A model generated the notes under the pieces. The model did not search any database. It was given only the letters and a program-made list of their open reading frames with translations, and was not told the origin of the DNA. Source: Humulus lupulus (Eukaryota; Streptophyta; Magnoliopsida; Rosales; Cannabaceae). Taken from it: a stretch of DNA of 64,000 bases. Both the position numbers and the translations under genes were made by a program. Positions 56,199-64,000 of this stretch are shown here, one piece after another; the stretch's first letter is position 1; every line of letters begins with the position of its first letter. The stretch covers positions 91,434,888 through 91,498,887 of the forward strand of contig NC_084796.1 in NCBI RefSeq assembly GCF_963169125.1, read 5' to 3'.

Positions 56199-57286
56199 AT
56201 AACATATCAATTTTAATAAATTCTACACAATGAATAACATAATATATCCAAATGGGATTATCGTCCCATGTTAATGGAATGTTGTCGTTGGGTGTTGTTC
56301 CTCCTTTTTTTAGAAGCAGGAGACGTCGTTTACCCGAAATGCAACGTCTCGTGCTTATTTAAAATTTTAAAATTTATCTTAACCAATTTATTTTTAAATT
56401 AAAAATATATAGCTCAATATATTAATTACACTTTTTAAATTTTTATAAATAACAAAATTATACAAATGATTATTAATGAAATTTTGACATAACAAAAACT
56501 TATAATAATTTTTTTACGTACTTTCTTTTAATTTATTTTATTTAAAAGAATTATTAAACACATTTAAATTTAATTTAAATACTTAATTATTTTATTTTTA
56601 AGTTTATGCTATATATTTTAGACTTTATGTTTTACATCATTAACAACCTATTTGAACCCTATATATTAAAAATTTGACTTTTGCATCCTGTATATTACAA
56701 AAGATTAAAAATAGACGTTTGCAGCTAAGTTTGGTAAAAAAAAAATTGAATATGTTCAAATTACTTTTAGATTTCATCAAATATTGAATTTTAAATACAT
56801 ATTAATAAATTAAAATCATAAATGATAGAAGATTATAATTATAATTAAATCAATTTTAATTATCAAATATATAACCAAAAAATAAAAACAAATACTAAGT
56901 CAAAACCCAAATGGAAATTTTTAACAAATCAAATTAAGATTATCCTTAGGCAAGATTAACAATATCTACCTAGATTGAATGAATTCATTAATAACACATA
57001 CACAATATTAACAAAATCAACTTAGATTTAAACTCAAATTCTACTATCCAAATCATAAAAAATAACCCACATTGAAACTCAATTATGCAAAGAAAATAAA
57101 ATTATTTATCCACAATCAAAATCATAAACACAAATTAGACATGACTTCAGAAGACCCAAAAAAATAAACCCACCAATCAAATTGTATGTGATAGAGTACA
57201 AATTTGTTAATCCACCATGAGTGTCAAAGGGGACTAGCCTATGGATCATTGTTTTCGAGATTTGAGACGTGAGGGTAGCTATTTTC
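56199..57286. other. AT-rich intergenic DNA
   Basis: No gene. 56610-56720 resembles the inverted end of the 55826 element in diverged form (TTTAGACTTTATGTTTTAC, then TTTGAACCC). Otherwise nothing recognised. Confidence 0.5.
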
Positions 57287-57440
57287 CACTACAACAAAAA
57301 GAAGCATTTGGGCGACGAGGGTTTTTGTAAAAGATCCAAAATATCGCCACAAATACCTTGTCATTAATATCACTTTTTGCAGTGACATAATTTTTCACCA
57401 CAAATAGTCATGCTGTTATTGATTTTTTTTATCTTTGTGC
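57287..57440 (+). mobile_element. Isolated CACTA-type terminus
   Basis: CACTACAACAAAAAG starts the segment, followed by GGGCGACGAGG and repeated GCGAC/CACAAAT motifs as in subterminal CACTA repeats. No transposase or opposite end is seen nearby, so this is a solitary or truncated end. Confidence 0.55.
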
Positions 57441-58381
57441 AAAATCACGTATCGTAACAAGAAGTATATTAAAGTCGATCCCAGAGAGACTAATCCTAAG
57501 TTGTTAATTATCAAATACTATTTTTCTTCGAATCCAAATCATGTAATAATATAAGAAAATCAAGAAACTTAAAAAAGAATCAATCAAATAATATAATTAC
57601 AAATTTAGAATTTAAATAATTAATATAAATCTTGGTCTTTAATTTCCCCCTATGTTCTACCGTAAGCATCTTCATCATCTTCATTTTAATGTTCTAATTG
57701 CTAGTCTAGGGTTCCTAATTATTCACAAGATTTTCCAAAATCACAAGTGAATCTAATCAATAAATTAATTTCAATATTCCAATAAAATATTTAAATGTAT
57801 CAATAGCATTAAGTTTAACCCTAATTTGACTACCTAGGATTATTAAGTATATTCCTATTATAAACATGAATTTGTCAATCCTATACTATATATCAATTCA
57901 TCGGGTTTACTCTTCCAAGTTCCATCTGAATTACCAAGACAATTTCAAACTTGATCACTCTTTGAAAAACATTAACCACAAATCAATATACACAACCACA
58001 ATGAACATCAAAATGATGATTTTTTTTTAAGAAAAGTTATTGAGAAACATAGGGTTCCATTAAGGAACTAGAAAAATATTTTAGTTCAAAGTTTTAAAGC
58101 AAAATACCAAACAAGAATAACAATACATGGTTTAAAATTCAAAAGAATAAAATAAAATAATGAAGAAAAAGAAAAGAACAAACTAGGAGTGTTGATCCAT
58201 CTCAATTTTCAAAATCCACTATTGTCTTGTGTTTTTCTCTCCACGTTTAGATTTGATCTCATATATATGATATCCCTCGTGAAAATTATGAATCCTCCTT
58301 CAATTGGATTCAAAATATCACTTATGTAGGTAAAAGTGATATTTTAAATTAAAATTAGTTGCACCTATGAGAGCTCGGAGA
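57441..58381. other. AT-rich sequence, probable unclassified repeat
   Basis: No gene. The stretch AGTCGATCCCAGAGAGACTA near 57473 looks like a dispersed plant repeat, but I cannot name it. Confidence 0.35.
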
Positions 58382-58386
58382 ATTAT

Positions 58387-58766
58387 TGTGACAGTCAGTA
58401 TCCCGTGATCTGTAGGGGAAAGGCCGGATAAAGCTGTGATGATTCTAAGACTGTGTAGGTATGAGACTACACAGTTGAAGAGGGCTTAAATGGATTGATG
58501 GGTACTACCTATATCAACAAGATGCATCTTCTTTTCGGTAGCCCATCACTTGAGAACTCCAAAGTTAAGCGTGCTTGACCTGGAGCAATCTCAAGATGGG
58601 TGACCTCCTGGGAAGTTTTCCCAGAAAGCGTGCAAGTGAGGACAAAGCACGTTGGAAAGAATCGTGTTGGTTTGTAACGCCCCACGTCATCGCTGGAAAG
58701 ACTCGTGTTGGTTTGCAGGGCCAGTCCTCATTCTAGGAAGCAGACATAGTGACGTGGGGCGTTACA
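58387..58766 (+). repeat. Cassandra 5' LTR (380 bp)
   Basis: Starts TGTGACAG and ends GTTACA. Compared with the 3' LTR it lacks about 37 bp near 58436, at a TGTG repeat. It has an extra piece near 58673-58716 that contains a 17-nt complement of its own 3' end (TGTAACGCCCCACGTCA). Confidence 0.93.
58500..58620 (+). other. 5S rRNA-like core in Cassandra 5' LTR
   Basis: CCCATCA..GAACTCC..AGTTAAGCGTGCTT and GATGGGTGACCTCCTGGGAA correspond to plant 5S rRNA in order, including the box A region (near 58563) and box C region (near 58595). The intermediate part is diverged. It may act as an internal RNA polymerase III promoter. It is not a functional 5S gene. Confidence 0.9.
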
Positions 58767-58837
58767 AATGGTATCAGAGCCTTGACCCAGCCGGAAGTGT
58801 GGTCGATGGGGACGTCAGACTCCTAAGGGGGGGTGAT

Positions 58838-59209
58838 TGTGACAGTCAGTATCCCGTGATCCGTAGGGGAAAGGCCGGGTAAAGTTGTGCAATCCCACAT
58901 CGCCTGGGGAAGGTCAAGTGTGATGATTCTAAGACTGTGTAGGTATGGGACTACACAGTTGAAGATGGCTTAAATGGATTGATGGGTACTACCTATATCA
59001 ACAAGATGCATCTTCTTTTTAGTAGCCCATCACTTGAGAACTCCAAAGTTAAGCGTGCTTGACCTGGAGCAATCTTAAGATGGGTGACCTCCTGGGAAGT
59101 TTTCCCAGGAAGCGTGCGAGTGAGCACAAAGCACGCTGGAAAGAATCGTGTTGGTTTGTAGGGCCAGTCGTCATTCTAGGAAGCAGCCATAGTGACGTGG
59201 GACGTTACA
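58838..59209 (+). repeat. Cassandra 3' LTR (372 bp)
   Basis: Starts TGTGACAG and ends GTTACA, followed by ATTAT. Retains the segment missing from the 5' LTR. Confidence 0.93.
58983..59102 (+). other. 5S rRNA-like core in Cassandra 3' LTR
   Basis: Same 5S-like core as in the 5' LTR, with a few substitutions. Confidence 0.9.
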
Positions 59210-59279
59210 ATTATTGTGAGGGCTTGTACAACTTGTTGAGATCAAATATTTTTTCCTAAATTGATCATACTTAGTAAAC

Positions 59280-60456
59280 ACATGCTTAACTTTCTCATAC
59301 AAATAACAAATGAGATGATTCAACAAGATATATAAAGCTGAGAAGAGATCTACAAATCCTATTTCAAGATTTTTCTCTTGAAAATAATTACAACCGAGCC
59401 GAAATCAGGGTTGAAATTATAGTTTTATGCAAAATGATCCGAGTCCATATGAGACTTGAACGTGAAATATTACATTACTCAAACTTCTTATTTTCATGAA
59501 ATTTTCTATTATTAACAACAAAATAATTAATAATTATAAAAGTGATGAATGAGACTCTATTTCATGGAGTTAACACACCCCCAGATGTAAGATTTTTCTC
59601 GTCCCTAGCAAACATAAAATCAAAAGATAACAAAACTAACATAAACATGATCCATGATGTAATAAAGAGCATAATTGGTCTCGAATCTCGCACATTTATA
59701 TAATTCCAAGGGTGTGTGCAATCCATGTCTCCCAATCACTACCACCTAGATAACTTTATACACAACAAGATTTTTTTTTCACAATTCCACTAATACAAAC
59801 AAACATAAATTCAATGATCAATATGATTTATTAAGCTTGTAATTAATGGATAAGATAAAGGTGGATGAAAAGGAAATTTATGCTTAATTAAAGACACAAA
59901 CACTACTACAAATATAGGCTTTTTCTGTGGTTTTTTTTCAACAATAAATAAAAAGTTCAGAGAAAAGGTTTGAAAGAGTCGAAAAAATTATATTTAATGT
60001 CCACGCCCTATTTTATTGCGGTTTAAACAAAAATGCAGTGAAAAGTTTGAAGTGGGTCACTGTTCTTCGCGGTTTTGGGTCTATAACCGCGGAGAAAAGT
60101 GTAAAGGTTTTCTCTCCTCCTACTTCTGGCCGAGAGCCTACCTTTCCCTCCCATATTCGCATTTTTCATTTTCGCAGAGGCACACTGCGCGGCTCTACCA
60201 CCGTCCCCAGCCACGGGTAAACCCCATTTTGTCCTTTTTTTTTTTGTTTTTTTGTTTTTCATTTTCTTGCATATTAAAGTTTGAAATCATGTAAATATAC
60301 TTAATCTTGATTTATTTTGAAGTTTTAGGGTAAAATGAAGAAATATTGAGTGAGTTTAATGATGGTTTCAATGTATGTTTATAGGGTTATTTTTAAAGTT
60401 TTTGCTAACATTTTTGAAAGTTTATATAGGATTAGAAGACATTTTCATTGTTTAAA
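59280..60456 (+). repeat. Tandem duplication unit 1 (flank plus CACTA 5' end)
   Basis: ACATGCTTAAC starts this unit at 59280 and the next at 60457 (1177 bp). The CACTA start CACTACTACAAATATAGG at 59901 recurs at 61078, the same distance away. It contains 621 bp of flank and 556 bp of CACTA terminus. Unit 1 ends at an ACATG shared with the continuation of unit 2. Confidence 0.9.
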
Positions 60457-61672
60457 ACATGCTTAACTTTCCCATACAAATAACAAATGAGATGATTCAA
60501 CAAGATATATAAAGCTGAGAAGAGATCAACAAATCCTATTTCAAGAATTTTCTCTTGAAAATAATTACAACCGAGTCGGAATCAGGGTTGAAATTCTAGT
60601 TTTACGCAAAATGATCCGAGTCAATATGAGACTTGAACGTGAAATATTATATTACTCAAACTTCTTATTTTCATGAAATTTTCTATTATTAACAACAAAA
60701 TAATTAATAATTATAAAAGTGATGAATGAGACTCTATTTCATGGAGTTAACACACCCCAGATTTTAGATTTTGCTCGTCCCTAGCAAACATAAAATCAAA
60801 AGATAACAAAACTAACATAAACATGATACATGATGTAATAAAGAGCATAATTGGTCTCAAATCTCGCACATTTATATAATTCCAAGGGTGTGTGCAATCC
60901 ATGTCACCCAATCACTACCACCTAGATAACTTTATACACAACAAGATTTTTTTTTCCACAATTCCACTAATACAAACAAACATAAATTCAATGATCAATA
61001 TGATTTATTAAGCTTGTAATTAATGGATAAGATAAAGGTTGATGAAAAGGAAATTTATGCTTAATTAAAGACACAAACACTACTACAAATATAGGTTTTT
61101 TCTGCGGTTTTTTTTCAACAATAAATAAAAAGCTCTGAGAAAAGGTTTGAAAGAGTCGAAAAAATTATATTTAATGTCCACGCCCTATTTTATTGCGGTT
61201 TAAAAAAAAATGCAGTGAAAAGTTTGAAGTGGGTCACTGTTCTCCGCGGTTTTGGGTCTATAATCGCGGAGAAAAGTGTAAAGGTTTTCTCTGCGGTTTT
61301 GGACATATAACCACGGAGAAAACCCTTCTCTCCTCCTGCTTCTGGCCGAGACCCTACCTTTCCCTCCCATATTCGCATTTTTCATTTTTGCAGAGGCACA
61401 CCACGCGACTCTACCACCGTCCCCAGCCACAGGTAAACCCCATTTTGTCCATTTTTTTTTTGTTTTTTTGTTTTTCATTTTCTTGCATATTAAAGTTTGA
61501 AATCATGTAAATATACTTAATCTTGATTTATTTTGAAGTTTTAGGGTAAAATGAAGAAATATTGAGTGAGTTTAATGGTGGTTTCAATGTATGTTTATAG
61601 GGTTATTTTTAAAGTTTTTTCTAACATTTTTTAAAGTTTATATAGGATTAGAAGACATTTTCATTGTTTAAA
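60457..61672 (+). repeat. Tandem duplication unit 2
   Basis: Second copy, with about 39-47 extra bp of subterminal repeat near 61284-61330 (TCTCTGCGGTTTTGG type). Beyond ACATG at 61673 the CACTA element continues, whereas unit 1 ends there. Confidence 0.9.
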
Positions 61673-62506
61673 ACATGTATTGATCACTAAAACTTGATTT
61701 TTTTTAATGTATATTTCGATTTTAGGGTATATTTTGTATTATTTTATTTATAATAATGTTATTTACATAATTTTTTATATTAAAATATTATTTCTCACAT
61801 AATTTTTTATATTATTTAGGTAATGGTTTTTTAAAGTATATTTTTGTTAATTATATTATTTTAGGATAATTCAATTGCCATATATTTACTAATGTTTAAA
61901 TTTTTATTGTAGGAAATATTTGTTTGAGTGTGAAGTGTGTTGAAATTGTTGAAGATTAATTTTGAAGGTGGGTAATAATTACTACTTAATTTTTTTATTT
62001 TTATTTTTTATATTTACAAACTATTGCTAGAGGAGTTTGAATATATTAGATATTCATCCGCAGTGAAGTAGGTTCTGAGATAAAATTGTGTGCTGTGGAG
62101 ATAACAGAAGGTTGATAACATGTGTGTCTTAGTGAAGTAGGTTCTGCGAATTATGTGTGTGCTGCAGTGACTTATGGTTGAGAACATGCATGTTGTTTGT
62201 TATATGTTTTGTTTGATGTGAATTTATAGGTAGATAACTTGGGATATGCTATAAATACAGAGGAAACTCAACCCAATTTTGTTTTGATGATATTAATTGA
62301 ACATTTTTTATAAGTTAATATATGTAATAATTATATTTTTGTTTATGTTGAAATTGTAAATACATATGAATTTTTGGATATGTTATAGAAATAAATGAAA
62401 CCCTGCCCATTTCATTTTATAATTTATTAATTGAACATAATTTTTTCAATTACAATATTAATTTTCTTTTCATTATTGACATAGGAATTAAGTAGATATT
62501 ATCATT

Positions 62507-62939
62507 ATGGATAAGTCATGGATTCTTGAAAATAGAGAAACACAACAATTTCAAGACGGATTCAACCAATTTTTAGAATTAGATTCACTCTGGTTGATTT
62601 AAGCAAAAAGGGAAGCAAGAACGATCCTTTTATCATGGCTGCCCAAGCAAAACAAGTGTTTTATATACTTGATCCAGTTAATGATAAATGGTCCATCGTT
62701 TTATCAGTTCCCGAGCGGAAGTTCTCAAAAAAAGAAGATTACGATGAAAATTATGATTTATATCATGACTGTTTCATTGTTGGACAACCGATACATGAAC
62801 AAGTTGAGAATATTAAGGATAATGATAATGATAGCAATACCAATGATCGTGATTATCTTAGAAACGACATCGAAGAAGGAATACGGGTCAATTGTGAATC
62901 GACCAAAAATAAAATAAGAAAAAGAAGAAAACATGTTTA
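62507..62939 (+). pseudogene. TNP2-type transposase, internally deleted
   Basis: ATG at 62507 opens the same MDKSWI.. transposase-associated domain as at 40303. After about 25 codons it jumps, out of frame, near 62575-62585, to sequence typical of the C-terminal region of TNP2 polyproteins (FTLVDLSKKG, then QAKQVFYILDP and WSIVLSVPERKF; DUF4216-like). It ends with a basic KIRKRRKHV tail. The catalytic core is gone, so it is inactive. Confidence 0.85.
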
Positions 62940-63023
62940 GTAAGTTATATAATTCATTAATACTTGTGATTATTTATTTGTATAATGCATTAACACTTCT
63001 GATTATTAATTTGCGTGTTGCAG

Positions 63024-63840
63024 ATGGCAGATAAAAGAGATGACAATGAGAAACATCAGGGTCGTGGTAAAACAAGAATGAGTTACATGACCCAACAAAA
63101 AGAGAAAGGAATCAAGAAAAATCTTGAATGGAATGATTTAGGACAACCAATAGGTGATGTGTATACAAACATGATATCATATCTTGGATTTAGAGTACGA
63201 GCCAACATTTCTATCAACTCAGGTGATTGGAGGAAGGTCCCACAAGATTTGAAAGATGGTCTATGGGAGGATATCATTGTAATAAATTATCAATATGATA
63301 TTTATTTATTTCAGTGTGATATCCAAATTTAATAATTACTTTTCTTAATTATTTTCTCGGGGTGGTCACAACATTCCTCAAACCATCAAACGTGAGATTT
63401 TGAAAAAAGCTGGTAAAATAATGAGAGATTTTAAAAGTGAACTCACGACCGAGTACATCAACCCTTTGGCTGAAATGGTTATGATGGAAGAACTCAAATT
63501 TCCCTTGAAGAAGTATAGCGATATACTTGACGAGATAGAATGGTTAAAATTTGTTTCTAGCCGTCTAAGTCCAGAGTTTCAAAAAGTGCATCAAGAACAA
63601 AAAGCACGTGCATTACTAATGAAGTCAAGGCATCGAACCTCTCGTAGAGGAATGACTAATATAAGAGAAGATTTGGTAAGTATAATTGATATTAAAGTTT
63701 AAATAATAGTTGGTATTATCGCAACATATAACTATAATTATCTTGTACATTGCAGAAAAAAGAACGAAATATTCAAAATCCCATGAGGTATCAAGTTTGG
63801 CTTAGATCACGTGAAAAAAAATAAAGTTCTCGTGATAGAG
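63024..63840 (+). pseudogene. TNPA/Ptta-like plant transposase gene, probably broken
   Basis: ATG at 63024 directly follows an acceptor-like TGTTGCAG. Exon 1 (to about 63278) carries EWNDLGQPIG, SYLGFRVRAN and DWRKVPQDLKDGLWEDI, as in the plant transposase Ptta/En/Spm family (Transposase_24 type). A GTAATA donor follows. A second exon (about 63360-63675) has PQTIKREILKKAGKIMRDFKSEL and ends at GTAAGTATAA. A third, after TTGCAG at about 63755, reads RYQVWLRSREKK then TAA. An earlier stop in the family would be unusual, and the A-run there suggests a frameshift. Such proteins bind subterminal repeats. Confidence 0.75.
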
Positions 63841-64000
63841 CTGGACCGACAGATTGCCAAAAAGATAGTAAGTTTTCTACAATTTTATAATCAATATATT
63901 GTTTTTATTTATATAAACTAATTTAACCAAACAATATCTTGAGTAGGAGGACGTCAAAGAAAAATTGAGTCGTGGCGAAATTACAGCTCAAGGTCGAGAT

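Larger units (their letters stand above)
58387..59209 (+). mobile_element. Cassandra-type TRIM retrotransposon, complete
   Basis: LTR (58387-58766), primer site TGGTATCAGAGC (58769-58780), a 71-bp interior, a purine run AAGGGGGGGTGAT (58825-58837) and LTR (58838-59209). ATTAT flanks it at 58382-58386 and 59210-59214. Each LTR contains a 5S rRNA-like core. LTRs holding a 5S-like sequence around a tiny non-coding interior define Cassandra. It encodes nothing and needs another element's enzymes to move. Confidence 0.95.
61078..64000 (+). mobile_element. CACTA (En/Spm) transposon, 5' part, running off the window
   Basis: Begins CACTACTACAAATATAGG with subterminal TTTTCTCTGCGG / CCGCGGAGAAAA repeats to about 61330. 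The following 1.1 kb parallels the non-coding leader of the 38798 element (TAAAACATGT..GATCACTAAAACTTGA and later segments). It carries a deleted TNP2 remnant and a TNPA/Ptta-like gene. The 3' end is outside. Confidence 0.85.

Noticed and set aside
58500..58620. 5S rRNA gene
   Set aside because: Strong local matches, but the middle is diverged and it lies within both LTRs of a Cassandra element. It is a 5S-derived promoter core and not an rRNA gene.

Overview
The window is repetitive DNA from a flowering plant, most likely a eudicot; I cannot name the species. The evidence is two plant-specific Tat-type Ty3 retrotransposons, a chromodomain Ty3 element with tRNA-iMet primer sites, a copia-type gag, CACTA transposons with TNP2/TNPA-like genes, a Cassandra-type element carrying a 5S rRNA-like core, MITEs, and an endogenous badnavirus-like pararetrovirus. 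I recognise no host gene, tRNA, genuine rRNA or bacterial feature.

Layout. 1-11956: a young, almost complete Tat-type element. It has one intact 2108-codon gag-pol, a 123-bp tandem array, and on the opposite strand a four-exon accessory gene whose exons join in frame. It lies in an older Ty3 element, of which a short piece (11957-12074) separates it from the next insertion. 12075-38248: a chromodomain Ty3 element with 2.29-kb LTRs and a GAGAC target duplication, inserted in the older element's integrase region. It is itself interrupted twice: by a 3.7-kb solo LTR in gag (15590-19293, duplication CACTC) and by a 12.9-kb composite in reverse transcriptase (20792-33663, duplication GGTTC). 38254-43550: the rest of the older Ty3 element, split by a decayed CACTA element (38798-41993). 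43863-44637: a second solo LTR (duplication GGGTT). 46206-47096: an inverted-repeat DNA element. 47574-54962: a decayed second Tat-type element inserted in a MITE-like repeat. 55065-56189: three small inverted-repeat elements, one with a 9-bp target duplication. 57287: an isolated CACTA terminus. 58387-59209: a complete Cassandra-type TRIM. 59280-64000: a CACTA element whose 5' end and flank are tandemly duplicated (1177 bp); it runs off the window.

The most unusual region is the composite at 20792-33663. Three copies of one LTR of about 1 kb, all in minus-strand orientation, bracket (a) a gag-only copia-like unit and (b) badnavirus-like sequence: ORF1, a broken ORF2, two movement-protein copies and a coat-protein segment with both cysteine motifs. 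The two movement-protein copies form an inverted repeat of 1280 bp per arm around a 2.1-kb spacer, with only two differences noticed. A read-through transcript would fold into a long double-stranded RNA. The viral segment joins the copia unit at its gag start codon, and that junction occurs twice. No protease, reverse transcriptase or RNase H of the virus is present.

The genes form no pathway. They are self-contained mobile-element gene sets at different stages of decay, and the nesting gives a relative insertion order.
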